Positions 1 through 8,822 of a stretch of 64,000 bases of DNA are shown one piece after another; position 1 is the first letter of the stretch; each line of letters begins with the position of its first letter. The notes below the pieces were generated by a model. The model worked only from the letters and a program-made list of their open reading frames with translations. It searched no databases and was not told the origin of the DNA. Position numbers and translations under genes: made by a program. Source of the DNA: Pectobacterium parmentieri (GTDB lineage Bacteria > Pseudomonadota > Gammaproteobacteria > Enterobacterales > Enterobacteriaceae); assembly GCF_001742145.1 (NCBI RefSeq), contig NZ_CP015749.1:1674001-1738000 (forward strand), written 5' to 3'.

Positions 1-561
1 CCGTATTACAGCGGCATCAATCCGTATGCACTGGGCTTCGCGATGTTTCAGGACATCAAGCGTATTTGTCAGTCGCCGACAGAGGAAGATCGCTACTGGT
101 TCCCCGATATCGCGGGTAAAGACTGGCTTGATACGCTGCATTTCGCGATGCAGAATTTCAAGGATGAGAGCTTCATCAGCCAGTTCTTATCACCTAAATT
201 GATGCGCGACTTCCGGCTATTTACCGTGCTAGACGATGACCGAAACAACTATCTGGAAATTGCCGCGATTCACGACGAAGAAGGTTATCGTTTGATCCGA
301 CAAGAGCTGTCTGCACAGTACAATCTGAGCCATCTGGAGCCCAATATTCAGGTCTGGAACGTGGATTTGCGCGGCAACCGAGCGCTGACACTGCGATACG
401 TTCCGCATAACCGCGCCCCCTTAGATAAAAGCAGTCAGGAAGTGTTAAAACACGTCCATCGCCTGTGGGGGTTTGACGTTTATCTGGAGCAGGCTAACTC
501 GGATGGCAGCATTGAGCTGATTGAACGCTGTCCGCCGCGTAACGGAGCAGCATCCGCATAG
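1..561 (+). CDS. ycgB: SpoVR family protein YcgB, C-terminal part
   Basis: The reading frame is open from base 1, so the gene enters from the left edge and only its last 186 codons are present. The first visible residues, PYYSGINPYALGFAMFQDIK, and the following DRYWFPDIAGKDWLDTL stretch match the conserved C-terminal part of the SpoVR/YcgB family. The biochemical function in enterobacteria is not settled; SpoVR is named for a role in Bacillus spore cortex formation, and enterobacterial YcgB is usually seen as a stationary-phase protein. It lies convergent to fadR as in E. coli, and a strong hairpin separates the two. The product looks intact at its C terminus. Confidence 0.93.
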   Translation, partial: PYYSGINPYALGFAMFQDIKRICQSPTEEDRYWFPDIAGKDWLDTLHFAMQNFKDESFISQFLSPKLMRDFRLFTVLDDDRNNYLEIAAIHDEEGYRLIRQELSAQYNLSHLEPNIQVWNVDLRGNRALTLRYVPHNRAPLDKSSQEVLKHVHRLWGFDVYLEQANSDGSIELIERCPPRNGAASA

Positions 562-597
562 CAGAACACGGCTACACCAGTACAAAGCGACAAAGAC

Positions 598-632
598 AAA
601 GGGGATTCAGGCAGCAACCTGAATCCCCTTTT
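598..632. terminator. Bidirectional terminator between ycgB and fadR
   Basis: A perfect 14-bp stem (598-611 with 618-631) with loop CAGCAA has A residues on the left and T residues on the right, so it can end both the rightward ycgB transcript and the leftward fadR transcript. Confidence 0.85.
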
Positions 633-661
633 CACGCATTCACCATGAAGCGTAGGACGAT

Positions 662-1381
662 TTAGCGGCGCACTTCCGCGATATCTCGCGGGATGGCGCT
701 CTGCATACTGTGCCAGATCGCTCCACTTTCTTTACCGTAATGTCTGACGACATCCATAACCTGATCGTACAACTCTTCGCTGCGCAACGTTTCCAACCGA
801 CTGTAAAAATTCACCGCCAATTTACGGGCTTCTGGGTTGGAGAAATAATATCGCCCTACGCGAATATATAACCCTTTCAGACCATTTAGGATCAGGCCAT
901 AAATCGGGTTACCAGAGGCGAAAGCCAAACCACGGAACACGTTGTAGTCAAGCTGCGCAAAAGCATCTGCACTGTCGTCAACCGCGCTTGACTGTGTTAA
1001 CACATCGCGCACCTTTTCAGGATTATGCCGTAACGCCGTCCGAATAAAGATAGCGGCAATATTGGTGCGCACTGCCAGCAGGTTATCGATCAGTTGCGGG
1101 ACGCTATCGTGATCGAGCCGAGCCAACGTTTCCAGAATGTTGAGTCCAGAGGTTTCCCAGAAATTGTTAATCTTTGTCGGTTTCCCGTGCTGTATCGTCA
1201 GCCAGCCATCGCGGGCTAAGCGCTGAAGCACCTCGCGCAGGGTAGTACGGGTCACGCCAATCAGTTCGGAAAGCTCTCTTTCCGCGGGCAAAATAGAGCC
1301 AGGAGGAAAGCGGTTATTCCATATACTTTCGATAATGTATTCTTCCGCGAATCCAGCCGGACTTTGCGCCTTTATAACCAT
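662..1381 (-). CDS. fadR: Fatty acid metabolism regulator FadR
   Basis: The 239-residue product has the usual FadR length. The N terminus is a GntR-type winged helix (about residues 10-74) including [19 protein letters not shown], and the rest is the all-helical acyl-CoA-binding domain of this subfamily. FadR represses fatty-acid degradation genes and activates fabA/fabB; long-chain acyl-CoA releases it from DNA. It is divergent from nhaB, as in E. coli. A target gene, fadD, lies 9 kb downstream and carries a recognisable FadR operator. Identification is firm from length, domain order and synteny. Confidence 0.97.
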   Translation of the reverse strand: MVIKAQSPAGFAEEYIIESIWNNRFPPGSILPAERELSELIGVTRTTLREVLQRLARDGWLTIQHGKPTKINNFWETSGLNILETLARLDHDSVPQLIDNLLAVRTNIAAIFIRTALRHNPEKVRDVLTQSSAVDDSADAFAQLDYNVFRGLAFASGNPIYGLILNGLKGLYIRVGRYYFSNPEARKLAVNFYSRLETLRSEELYDQVMDVVRHYGKESGAIWHSMQSAIPRDIAEVRR

Positions 1382-1611
1382 GTGTTTGATAATCCGTAGC
1401 GGTGATTGCCGAAAAAAGCCGAATCATAATACCAGACGAAAGAATCATGATATAGCGCCGTACTCAGGCCCCGAACCATTTCAATGAAAAATTGTGACTA
1501 CAAACCGCCCTCTCACAGCGCAGAACGGTAGACTTATGACCGTTTGTAAAGTTTTTACTATATGATAAAAACCATCAAGCTATTCTAACGCATAAGGATT
1601 CTCTACCTATT

Positions 1612-3192
1612 ATGATCGCTATGCCTCTCCATCGTGCGCTGTTAAGAAATTTTCTGGGATACGCGCCAGACTGGTACAAACTGACTATTTTTGGTTTCTT
1701 GCTGATTAACCCGCTGCTGTTCTATTTTGTCAGCCCGTTCTGGGCCGGTTGGTTATTGGTCGTGGAGTTTATTTTTACACTCGGCATGGCGCTGAAATGT
1801 TATCCGCTACAGCCCGGTGGCCTGCTGGCGCTAGAGGCAATCGTCATCGGCATGACCAGCCCACAGCAGGTGTGGCATGAAGTCACAGGGAATATTGAAG
1901 TTCTCATGCTGTTGGTGTTTATGGTGGCAGGTATCTATTTCATGAAGCAACTGCTGCTGTTTGTGTTTACCAAACTATTGTTGCGCATCCATTCCAAGCC
2001 CCTGCTCTCACTCGCCTTCTGTATGGCTGCCGCCTTTCTCTCCGCTTTCTTAGACGCGTTGACCGTGATTGCTGTCGTTATCAGCGTCGCTATCGGATTT
2101 TATGGTATTTACCACCGCTTTGCCTCTCAGCAAGGTGAAGACGAGGCCGATATCAGCGATGACAGCGCGTTAAACGGCGAGGAACATCATCGTACACTGG
2201 AGCAATTCCGTGCATTTCTGCGTAGTTTGATGATGCACGCAGGCGTCGGTACGGCTCTCGGCGGGGTGATGACGATGGTCGGCGAACCTCAAAACTTGAT
2301 TATTGCGAAGAGCGCTGGCTGGGATTTCGTCAGCTTTTTCCTGCGCATGTCACCGGTGACCGTTCCTGTGTTTATTTGCGGTATCCTGACCTGCGTGCTG
2401 GTCGAACGTTTTAAACTATTCGGCTATGGCGTAAGCCTGCCGGACAACGTGCGCCGTGTACTTGAAGATTACGATCGGGATATGACAGAAAAGCGCACGC
2501 CGCAAGATAACGTGCGATTACTCGTGCAGGCGGTAATTGGCGTCTGGCTCATCGTCGCGCTGGCGTTTCATCTGGCTGAAGTCGGGTTGATTGGCCTTTC
2601 TGTGATTATTATGGCCACAACGTTTTGCGGCGTGACCGAAGAACACGCTATCGGTAAAGCGTTTCAAGATGCCATGCCGTTCACCGCGCTGTTGACCGTC
2701 TTCTTTGCCATCGTCGCAGTGATTATCGATCAGCACCTGTTCTCACCGATTATCCATTACGTCTTGCAATCTTCTGACAGCGCCCAGTTGACACAGTTTT
2801 ATCTGTTCAATGGCCTGCTATCATCGATATCGGATAATGTCTTTGTAGGATCGGTTTACATTAACGAAGCCCGCAACGCGTTTGAGAGCGGAAAAATCTC
2901 CTTACCTCAGTTTGAGCTGCTCGCTGTGGCGATCAATACCGGCACCAACCTGCCTTCCGTCGCTACGCCGAATGGGCAAGCTGCGTTTCTGTTCTTGCTG
3001 ACGTCCGCGCTGGCACCACTTATCCGCCTCTCCTACGGACGGATGGTGATCATGGCGCTGCCTTATACCATTGTGATGACGTTGGTCGGGTTGCTTTGCA
3101 TCGAATTCACGCTGGTGCCGTTTACGGAATTTTTAATGAATAATCACTGGATTTCTTTGCCAAATTTGACCGTATCGGGCAGTCACTCATAA
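1612..3192 (+). CDS. nhaB: Na+/H+ antiporter NhaB
   Basis: This is a 526-residue polytopic inner-membrane protein with about twelve hydrophobic segments. The NhaB family exports sodium in exchange for protons. Family-typical features are the [17 protein letters not shown] segment near residues 145-160, [21 protein letters not shown] near 220-240 and the [17 protein letters not shown] segment near 405-420. The start was taken at the ATG of [16 protein letters not shown]; the second ATG, three codons on, is an alternative and only weakly distinguishable. Divergent from fadR and followed by dsbB, as in E. coli. Confidence 0.96.
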   Translation: MIAMPLHRALLRNFLGYAPDWYKLTIFGFLLINPLLFYFVSPFWAGWLLVVEFIFTLGMALKCYPLQPGGLLALEAIVIGMTSPQQVWHEVTGNIEVLMLLVFMVAGIYFMKQLLLFVFTKLLLRIHSKPLLSLAFCMAAAFLSAFLDALTVIAVVISVAIGFYGIYHRFASQQGEDEADISDDSALNGEEHHRTLEQFRAFLRSLMMHAGVGTALGGVMTMVGEPQNLIIAKSAGWDFVSFFLRMSPVTVPVFICGILTCVLVERFKLFGYGVSLPDNVRRVLEDYDRDMTEKRTPQDNVRLLVQAVIGVWLIVALAFHLAEVGLIGLSVIIMATTFCGVTEEHAIGKAFQDAMPFTALLTVFFAIVAVIIDQHLFSPIIHYVLQSSDSAQLTQFYLFNGLLSSISDNVFVGSVYINEARNAFESGKISLPQFELLAVAINTGTNLPSVATPNGQAAFLFLLTSALAPLIRLSYGRMVIMALPYTIVMTLVGLLCIEFTLVPFTEFLMNNHWISLPNLTVSGSHS

Positions 3193-3387
3193 TCACGATC
3201 GTGTATAGTCATTACGGTGACGACAATTTCCCTGCTGATGATGTTATCAACAGGGACGTTATCGCCGAAAAAATGACAGAAAAGCATCAAATAAACATAT
3301 CGTTACGTTTTGCACAGTGAAATGATGGCAGTGAAGCCAGAACGGTTTACACTGCTGCTTTAGTCATGTTTAGCATGGAATATTTTT

Positions 3388-3918
3388 ATGTTGCGATTTC
3401 TTAATCGTTGCTCACGCGGACGTGGTGCGTGGCTGCTGCTGGCGTTTACTGCTTTAGCATTAGAATTGACCGCGCTCTATTTTCAGCACGTTATGCTATT
3501 AAAACCGTGCGTGCTGTGTATCTATCAGCGCAGTGCGCTATGGGGTGTGTTCGCAGCAGGTATTGTCGGTGCTATGGCTCCGTCAAGTCTATTGCGTTAT
3601 CCGGCTATCGCGCTCTGGATATACAGCTCGTATGAAGGGGTTCGATTAGCATGGAAACACACCGATATCTTGTTGAATCCGTCGCCGTTTAACACCTGTG
3701 ATTTCTTTGTCAGCTTCCCATCATGGCTGCCTTTAGACAAATGGCTTCCCGCCATTTTCAATGCGACAGGTGATTGTTCTGAGCGTCAGTGGTCATTCCT
3801 CTCGATGGAAATGCCACAATGGCTGCTAGGTATCTTTGTTGCTTATCTGCTGATTTCGGTGCTGGTGCTGATCGCTCAGCCTTTCCGTCCCAAACGCCGC
3901 GACCTCTTCAGCCGTTAA
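3388..3918 (+). CDS. dsbB: Disulfide bond formation protein DsbB
   Basis: DsbB is the inner-membrane quinone reductase that reoxidises periplasmic DsbA. The 176-residue product has four hydrophobic segments, and the two redox pairs are at the canonical positions: C41-x-x-C44 (PCVLC) and C104/C130 (NTCDFF and GDCSERQ). The length equals that of E. coli DsbB. It follows nhaB with about 195 bp between, so it probably has its own promoter. For a plant pathogen, DsbB supports folding of secreted pectate lyases and other exoenzymes; that last point is general knowledge of the family. Confidence 0.97.
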   Translation: MLRFLNRCSRGRGAWLLLAFTALALELTALYFQHVMLLKPCVLCIYQRSALWGVFAAGIVGAMAPSSLLRYPAIALWIYSSYEGVRLAWKHTDILLNPSPFNTCDFFVSFPSWLPLDKWLPAIFNATGDCSERQWSFLSMEMPQWLLGIFVAYLLISVLVLIAQPFRPKRRDLFSR

Positions 3919-3921
3919 TGA

Positions 3922-4064
3922 TATACCCTAAATAATTCAAGTTTCAGGACAAAACGTTAACGTTTTGAACAACGCAAAGCGTTGGCTCTTCAGGGCGAGG
4001 CCCACGACGGGCCGAGTATTTGAACGCAGCCAACGCACATGCAACTTGAAGTATGACGGGTATA
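3922..4064. repeat. 143-bp intergenic repeat with imperfect terminal inverted repeats
   Basis: The ends 3922-3943 and 4043-4064 are imperfect inverted repeats of 22 bp (TATACCC then ...TTCAAGTT on one arm; AACTTGAAG...GGGTATA on the other). The same ends occur at 22745-22867, where the core is ERIC-like. Here the core is different: nested small palindromes such as AAACGTTAACGTTTT and a GGCCCACGACGGGCC stem. A degenerate copy of this core occurs at about 50600-50703. It looks like a miniature non-autonomous element. No ORF of interest lies inside. Confidence 0.75.
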
Positions 4065-4069
4065 GGCCG

Positions 4070-4096
4070 AAAAGCCCGACGATATGTCGGGCTTCT
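4070..4096. terminator. Hairpin terminator between dsbB and the HolE-like gene
   Basis: AAGCCCGAC and GTCGGGCTT pair around a GATAT loop. On the minus strand the stem is followed by TTTTC, so it fits best as the end of the leftward HolE-like gene; it may also stop dsbB read-through. Confidence 0.65.
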
Positions 4097-4140
4097 GGTA
4101 ACCGTTTCTACCTCTACGCTTCACAGGCTCGCGCCAACCG

Positions 4141-4338
4141 TCACTGCTGTGGCCTGTAGATATCGCGATAGTGGCCTAATCGCTCGTTGAAAAAAGGTCT
4201 CTTTTCCTGCGGAATTCTGCGTGATATTTCATCTGCGTCGATCTTTTTTTCCTGACTTTCCATGAAAGCAATCGTGGAGGCAGCAAAGTCGGTGTACTGC
4301 TCGCTGTATTCAAGAATGATTTTCTCAAAGTTAATCAC
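4141..4338 (-). CDS. Small protein resembling DNA polymerase III theta subunit (HolE/Hot family)
   Basis: A 65-residue soluble, charged protein. The segment DFAASTIAF, followed by an I-D-A-D-E spacing and then RRIPQEKRPFFNERLGHYR, aligns without gaps from memory to the E. coli HolE stretch DLAAAGVAF...REQPEHLRSWFRERLIAHR, sharing D, AA, AF, the P and R positions, F-x-ERL and HYR/HR. The theta subunit stabilises the epsilon proofreading subunit of the replicase. The product is about ten residues shorter than E. coli HolE and lacks its C-terminal tail. On the minus strand GGGGGAGAG lies just upstream of the ATG. It stands alone between dsbB and mgtS, and I cannot tell whether the genome also carries another holE. 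Confidence 0.6.
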   Translation of the reverse strand: MINFEKIILEYSEQYTDFAASTIAFMESQEKKIDADEISRRIPQEKRPFFNERLGHYRDIYRPQQ

Positions 4339-4412
4339 ATGCTCTCCCCCTCTGCTGGTTTGGTTGCTCTAAAATTATACAACACGCCACGATTTATGCC
4401 GGAGACGACAGC

Positions 4413-4448
4413 ATGATTCGCACAAGGAAAAAGGAAAATGTGAAGTAG
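4413..4448 (+). CDS. Candidate 11-residue leader peptide upstream of mgtS
   Basis: The tiny ORF encodes MIRTRKKENVK and has a well-placed GGAGA ribosome-binding site seven bases before its ATG. It ends 77 bp before the terminator-like hairpin at 4526-4546. Five of its eleven residues are basic, which may matter for ribosome movement. Leader ORFs control the Mg2+ genes mgtA and corA in related enterobacteria, which is why this one is listed; this sequence does not resemble MgtL as I know it. Translation is not demonstrated. Confidence 0.4.
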   Translation: MIRTRKKENVK

Positions 4449-4525
4449 TAGGCAAAAAGCGGATGAGCGTTTCGATTCCAACCGTGAGATGTGGCGTTTT
4501 TTACTTCAACGAGATGTAAACCACC

Positions 4526-4549
4526 CGCTCTTTCTGAGCGTTTTTTCTT
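4526..4549 (+). terminator. Terminator-like hairpin inside the mgtS leader
   Basis: CGCTC, loop TTTCT, GAGCG, then TTTTTTCTT. The five-bp GC-rich stem with a U tract has the form of an intrinsic terminator about 105 bp before the mgtS start codon. It could end a short leader transcript or act as an attenuator. Confidence 0.55.
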
Positions 4550-4653
4550 CACTAGCACTCTCCTTATGCCTATAGTACATATCGCTGGTCGACGACGACT
4601 TATCACCCTATGAGGTATTTCTATCGCAATTAATTTATTCAGGAGAAACAATC

Positions 4654-4749
4654 ATGTTAGGCAATATCAATATTTTCATCGCCGTGTTGGGCGGCATCAT
4701 TTTTCTTAGCTTTCTGGCTGCGTACCTGAGTCCTAAATGGGATGACTAA
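4654..4749 (+). CDS. mgtS: Small membrane protein MgtS
   Basis: The 31-residue product (MLGNINIFIAVLGG... ending AAYLSPKWDD) matches E. coli MgtS (formerly YneM) in length and nearly throughout, notably the MLGN start and the KWDD end, with one hydrophobic segment over residues 7-24. MgtS sits in the inner membrane, stabilises the magnesium importer MgtA under low Mg2+ and also acts on PitA. AGGAG lies eight bases before the ATG. In E. coli the gene is PhoPQ-controlled and convergent with the sRNA gene mgrR; here it is convergent with ycgN. The gene is too short for most gene callers. Confidence 0.88.
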   Translation: MLGNINIFIAVLGGIIFLSFLAAYLSPKWDD

Positions 4750-4773
4750 TGAATACTGACGCTCCCCCCGATA

Positions 4774-4817
4774 AAAAGCCCCTCTTCTGAGAGATTCAGA
4801 TTGAGGGGCTTCTTGTT
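4774..4817. terminator. Terminator between mgtS and ycgN
   Basis: AAAAAGCCCCTC and GAGGGGCTTCTTGTTTT form a GC-rich stem with a 19-base loop, with A and T tracts on opposite sides. It can serve both the rightward mgtS and the leftward ycgN transcripts. Confidence 0.75.
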
Positions 4818-4867
4818 TTAGGCATGTAACTTGTTTTCGTCACGCAACAACCCGCATCGAACAAAAA

Positions 4868-5314
4868 CTACCGCGCCCATTCCGGTTTGTTCAATATATG
4901 ATCTTGCCAGTCCACCACCTCGCTCTCACGCACGGCAATATGACGGACTGAGATACGTTCGCGGTGCATTGCCGTCTTGGTACCACAAACCAGCGGATGC
5001 CACTGCGGTAGATCTTCACGTTCATGGATCAGACGATAAGCACAGGTCGCCGGTAGCCAGTTAAACGTCAACAGGTTTTCTCGCGTTAGTTTGATGCAGT
5101 CCGGTTCGTACTCGAAGCGTTTTTCATAGTTACGACACTGGCAGCTTTTAATATTCAGTTGATTACAGGCGACGTTGGTAAAGTAGATCTCCTCCGTATC
5201 CTCATCAATCAATTTATGCAAACAGCACTGACCGCAGCCATCGCACAGCGACTCCCATTCATCGTCAGACATCTCAGACAACGTTTTTTGCTGCCAAAAA
5301 GGGCGTTCAGTCAT
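4868..5314 (-). CDS. ycgN: YcgN family cysteine-cluster protein (UPF0260)
   Basis: A 148-residue protein of the YkgJ/YcgN cysteine-cluster group. The [11 protein letters not shown] motif near residues 24-34 together with [17 protein letters not shown] and later cysteines suggests binding of zinc or an iron-sulfur cluster; the function is unknown. The frame is open a further 31 codons upstream, but the ATG at 5314 (MTERPFWQQ) was chosen because AGGAAG precedes it and because the length then agrees with E. coli YcgN. It is followed upstream by ycgM on the same strand, the conserved pairing. Confidence 0.9.
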   Translation of the reverse strand: MTERPFWQQKTLSEMSDDEWESLCDGCGQCCLHKLIDEDTEEIYFTNVACNQLNIKSCQCRNYEKRFEYEPDCIKLTRENLLTFNWLPATCAYRLIHEREDLPQWHPLVCGTKTAMHRERISVRHIAVRESEVVDWQDHILNKPEWAR

Positions 5315-5421
5315 GTTTCTTCCTGTTGTAAATCTATAGCGTTGTAAATAAAGATGCGTGATTCTGGCAGGCACTGCGGGGAAATATTGCTGCCCGTCGT
5401 TCAACACGGGCAGCCAGAGCG

Positions 5422-6078
5422 TTAAATAATACGTGTGCTCAGCGTCCGGTCATTTACCGTAATCGTCAGCATATCGCCAGACAGGATCGGACCGACCCCT
5501 TTTGGGGTACCCGTTAAAATAATATCGCCCGCGCGCAGCGTAAAGAAACGGCTCATGTAAGCAATCAGCGGCAGAATCGGCGTAATCATATCACGCGTGT
5601 TGCCCTGCTGGCGCACTTCATCATTCACTTTTACACCCAACTCGGTTTGCTGCGGATCGCCAAACTCGGCAACCGGAATAAAACCGGAGATCGGGCAGGA
5701 GCCATCAAACGCTTTGGCTTTTTCCCACGGCTGGCCCACTTTTTTGAATTCAGACTGCAAATCACGCAACGTCAAGTCCAGCGCCACACCATAACCCGCG
5801 ATTGCACGAGCGACGCGTTCTTCATTCGCTTGCTTTAACGGCGTACCAATCAGCACTGCCAGTTCGACTTCATGGTGAACCGAGCCCAGGTTTTTCGGAA
5901 TGGCGACGGGCTGACGTAAATCACACAGTGCGGTTTCAGGTTTGATGAATAAAACCGGCTCGCTCGGGGTCGCACTTCCCATCTCTTTGATGTGTTCTGA
6001 GTAGTTGCTCCCGACACAAACCACTTTATTTACCGGAAAATCAAGCAGCGCGCCCTGCCAGTCTCTGTGTTGATACAT
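5422..6078 (-). CDS. ycgM: Fumarylacetoacetate hydrolase family protein YcgM
   Basis: A 218-residue single-domain member of the FAH superfamily, close in length to E. coli YcgM and to eukaryotic FAHD1. The [12 protein letters not shown] segment (about residues 66-77) carries the H-x-E-x-E metal ligands, and [14 protein letters not shown] near 183-196 is the family signature. Members hydrolyse acylpyruvates or decarboxylate oxaloacetate with Mg2+; the substrate here cannot be deduced. AGGAGAA lies eight bases before the start. Likely cotranscribed with ycgN, whose start is 108 bp downstream. Confidence 0.9.
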   Translation of the reverse strand: MYQHRDWQGALLDFPVNKVVCVGSNYSEHIKEMGSATPSEPVLFIKPETALCDLRQPVAIPKNLGSVHHEVELAVLIGTPLKQANEERVARAIAGYGVALDLTLRDLQSEFKKVGQPWEKAKAFDGSCPISGFIPVAEFGDPQQTELGVKVNDEVRQQGNTRDMITPILPLIAYMSRFFTLRAGDIILTGTPKGVGPILSGDMLTITVNDRTLSTRII

Positions 6079-6421
6079 GGGTATTCTCCTGCCCTGTCTG
6101 TTGGATTATCGCTGCTTTCATGGCACCGTTCTCGCCCAAAAGGAAAGCCGCTATATAAGAACACGATGGTGCAAAACCATCGTTATATCATCGTAACAGG
6201 GGTTACCCCAACAGATTTCAGGAACGCAAGGTTACCGATCGCGTAGCCTGAAGAAGGCTTCATAACCAATCAAGAATAGAAACAATTAAATGATGGCAGG
6301 GGGAAAACTCAAAATGTGAATATTTATCGCGCGGAATATCATGCAAACAATCAAAATATTCCACGCCAAATTATGTGTGCGGCTTTATCTGAAAGTGCGC
6401 CTTGGTATTATTTTTTTACAC

Positions 6422-6679
6422 TTACACTGGCGTGGTTAATAAGCTTTCAACAGGTGGCGGAACCTGCAGATAAAACCCCTGCTCCTGTAGCGCAAATTTC
6501 ACTTTTTCTATATCGGCATTCGCCAGTTTTTTACGCTTATCCAGCGGTAAAACCATGGCTAACTGCGGTGCGCCAAAACTTTTCATTAATTCTTCAGGCA
6601 CGCGTGAGAAATCGTCTTTTTTTTCAACATAAAGATAGGTCTGATCGCGTTTCACACTTCGATAAATCACACAAAACAT
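6422..6679 (-). CDS. ycgL: YcgL domain-containing protein
   Basis: An 85-residue cytosolic protein of the YcgL (DUF709) family, recognisable by [20 protein letters not shown] and the central [14 protein letters not shown]. The ATG at 6679 is preferred over one ten codons upstream because similarity to E. coli YcgL begins here and GAG lies eight bases upstream. The C terminus is shorter than in E. coli (about 97 residues from the same methionine). The function is unresolved; the fold is small alpha/beta. It is divergent from minC, the conserved arrangement in gammaproteobacteria. Confidence 0.92.
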   Translation of the reverse strand: MFCVIYRSVKRDQTYLYVEKKDDFSRVPEELMKSFGAPQLAMVLPLDKRKKLANADIEKVKFALQEQGFYLQVPPPVESLLTTPV

Positions 6680-6815
6680 TTTTTTTACTCTATTTGATGG
6701 GAATGCCATCTTGCCTGTATATAATTGTAACTATAACATGCTTACAGCGCTCTGGAATATCGTGCCTTAAATGTTACTCTAGGGATTAAAAGATGCTGAA
6801 ACTGAGTCAAGATAG

Positions 6816-7502
6816 ATGTCACAAACGCCAATAGAGCTAAAAGGCAGCAGCTTTACCTTATCGGTTGTTCATTTGCATGATCCCCAACCTGAGGTAATTT
6901 ACCAGGCACTACAGGAAAAAATAGAGCAAGCGCCTGCTTTCCTGAAAAATGCCCCCGTTGTCATTAATGTTGCTGCATTAACTGCGGAAACCGACTGGAT
7001 AAAATTGCAGCAGGCCATTTCATCAACCGGCCTGCATGTCGTCGGCGTCAGCGGATGCAGCGACGACGTATTAAAACAAGCCATTGCGCAGGCAGGACTT
7101 CCTCTTTTGAGTGAAGGCAAAGCACAACGGCGGGCCGTTGAACCCGTTGCTGCCGTTCCTGCTGTAGTGAAAACAAAAATCATCAACACACCTGTTCGCT
7201 CCGGCCAACAGATTTATGCCCGGAACAGTGACTTAATCGTCATGAGCAGCGTCAGCGCAGGGGCAGAGGTGATTGCTGATGGCAATATTCATATTTACGG
7301 CATGATGCGTGGCCGAGCCCTCGCGGGCGTTTCTGGCGATGTTCAAAGCCAGATATTCTGTACGCATCTGGCCGCAGAACTGGTCTCTATCGCCGGACGT
7401 TACTGGCTGAGCGACCAGATACCTGAAGCGTATTTTGGGCAGCCAGCACGGATCAACCTGAACCTGCTGGACAATGTGTTAACGATAAAACCTCTAGACT
7501 AG
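6816..7502 (+). CDS. minC: Septum site-determining protein MinC
   Basis: MinC is the FtsZ-polymerisation inhibitor that, with MinD, blocks division at the poles. The 228-residue product has the N-terminal inhibitory domain (about 1-105), a linker rich in A, V and P, and the C-terminal beta-helix domain starting near [28 protein letters not shown], which binds MinD. First gene of the minCDE operon; minD starts 20 bp downstream. The length is typical of enterobacterial MinC. Confidence 0.97.
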   Translation: MSQTPIELKGSSFTLSVVHLHDPQPEVIYQALQEKIEQAPAFLKNAPVVINVAALTAETDWIKLQQAISSTGLHVVGVSGCSDDVLKQAIAQAGLPLLSEGKAQRRAVEPVAAVPAVVKTKIINTPVRSGQQIYARNSDLIVMSSVSAGAEVIADGNIHIYGMMRGRALAGVSGDVQSQIFCTHLAAELVSIAGRYWLSDQIPEAYFGQPARINLNLLDNVLTIKPLD

Positions 7503-7522
7503 AATCTCCCAAGGAAACATTT

Positions 7523-8335
7523 ATGGCACGCATCATTGTTGTTACATCGGGTAAAGGGGGCGTTGGCAAGACCACATCAAGCGCGGCCATTGCTACCGGT
7601 TTAGCCCAGAAAGGAAAAAAGACGGTTGTCATCGATTTTGACATCGGTCTGCGTAACCTCGACCTCATCATGGGATGTGAGCGTCGCGTGGTGTATGACT
7701 TCGTGAACGTGATTCAGGGTGATGCCACGCTGAATCAGGCGCTGATCAAAGATAAGAGAACGGACAACCTCTATATTTTGCCTGCATCACAAACGCGCGA
7801 TAAGGATGCGTTAACGCATGAGGGCGTGGAAAAAATACTCAACGATCTGGGCGATATGGCGTTCGATTTTATCGTGTGTGATTCGCCAGCCGGGATTGAA
7901 ACCGGTGCGTTGATGGCGCTCTATTTTGCTGACGAAGCGATTATCACCACGAACCCGGAAGTCTCTTCCGTTCGCGATTCTGACCGTATTTTGGGCATTT
8001 TGTCCTCAAAATCACGCCGTGCTGAGCGTTCTGAAGACCCTATCAAAGAACATCTGCTGTTGACGCGCTATAACCCAGGCCGGGTAAGCCGTGGCGACAT
8101 GCTGAGTATGGAAGACGTCCTTGAAATCCTGCGGATCCCGCTGGTTGGCGTTATTCCTGAAGACCAATCCGTACTGCGCGCCTCTAACCAAGGCGAACCA
8201 GTGATTCTGGATGCTGAAGCCGACGCGGGTAAAGCCTACGCGGATACCGTTGATCGCTTGCTTGGCGAAGAGCGTCCTTTCCGTTTTATTGAAGAAGAGA
8301 AGAAGGGTTTCCTTAAACGACTTTTTGGGGGATAA
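7523..8335 (+). CDS. minD: Septum site-determining ATPase MinD
   Basis: A 270-residue ParA-type ATPase. The deviant Walker A motif GKGGVGKTT spans residues 10-18 (K11 and K16), and switch segments FDIGLRN and DSPAGIE follow. The last residues, KKGFLKRLFGG, form the amphipathic membrane-targeting helix. MinD recruits MinC to the membrane and oscillates under MinE. AAGGAA lies eight bases before the ATG. Translation is coupled closely to minE, which starts four bases after the minD stop. Confidence 0.98.
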   Translation: MARIIVVTSGKGGVGKTTSSAAIATGLAQKGKKTVVIDFDIGLRNLDLIMGCERRVVYDFVNVIQGDATLNQALIKDKRTDNLYILPASQTRDKDALTHEGVEKILNDLGDMAFDFIVCDSPAGIETGALMALYFADEAIITTNPEVSSVRDSDRILGILSSKSRRAERSEDPIKEHLLLTRYNPGRVSRGDMLSMEDVLEILRIPLVGVIPEDQSVLRASNQGEPVILDAEADAGKAYADTVDRLLGEERPFRFIEEEKKGFLKRLFGG

Positions 8336-8338
8336 ATT

Positions 8339-8608
8339 ATGGCTTTACTGGACTTCTTTCTGTCCCGCAAAAAAACGACAGCCAATATTGCCAAGGAACG
8401 GCTGCAAATTATTGTCGCGGAGCGACGCCGGGGAGATAGCGAACCCCATTATCTGCCGCAATTAAAGCGAGACATTCTTGAGGTTATCTGTAGATATGTA
8501 CAGATTGATCCTGAGATGGTAACGGTTCAACTTGAGCAAAAAGGAGATGATATTTCCGTACTTGAGTTGAACGTTACATTACCGGAAGCGGAAGAAACGC
8601 CTAAATGA
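8339..8608 (+). CDS. minE: Cell division topological specificity factor MinE
   Basis: An 89-residue protein with the usual MinE layout: the amphipathic membrane-binding start [14 protein letters not shown], the MinD-contacting helix over about residues 12-30 ([16 protein letters not shown]) and the C-terminal dimerisation domain. MinE stimulates MinD ATPase and drives pole-to-pole oscillation so the septum forms at midcell. Last gene of minCDE; a GC-rich hairpin follows. Confidence 0.98.
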   Translation: MALLDFFLSRKKTTANIAKERLQIIVAERRRGDSEPHYLPQLKRDILEVICRYVQIDPEMVTVQLEQKGDDISVLELNVTLPEAEETPK

Positions 8609-8622
8609 TTTTTCTGCTTTAG

Positions 8623-8652
8623 TATCCCCTGCTTTTATGCAGGGGATACCAT
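8623..8652 (+). terminator. Hairpin after minE
   Basis: TATCCCCTGC and GCAGGGGATA form a perfect ten-bp stem around TTTTAT. There is no U tract directly after it, so it may end transcription weakly or protect the mRNA 3' end. Confidence 0.55.
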
Positions 8653-8822
8653 TCTTCAGCCTTCAAATTTTATGTTCGTTGGCTTTATCACTCACCCAAT
8701 CCTTGAACGACAGACATAAACAAACATTCAACCGCCTCCGTCTTTATCTCCTTCAATCTGAAAATATGTTAGCATCGTTAATATGCTCGGTTCACATAGA
8801 CCAACGTTAATGCGGAGTTAAC

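Larger units (their letters stand above)
4385..4653 (+). promoter_or_regulatory. Long leader upstream of mgtS with attenuator-like elements
   Basis: There is no gene in this 270-bp stretch apart from a tiny ORF (4413-4448). A -10-like TTATAC lies near 4375-4380, with a GGTTTG half-site resembling a PhoP box just upstream (weak). In the leader, CGCTC (4526-4530) can pair with GAGCG at 4536-4540, followed by TTTTTT, forming an intrinsic-terminator-like hairpin. It could alternatively pair with an earlier GAGCG at 4465-4469. This is the layout of a transcription attenuator. Control by magnesium is inferred from mgtS biology, not shown. Confidence 0.5.

Noticed and set aside
3965..4159. A 64-codon frame on the plus strand
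   Set aside because: It runs through the TIR-bounded repeat and its terminator, and its codons come from repeat sequence.
4394..4651. An 85-codon frame on the minus strand upstream of mgtS
   Set aside because: It covers the mgtS leader, has no plausible ribosome site and no recognisable features; the plus-strand leader explains the region better.
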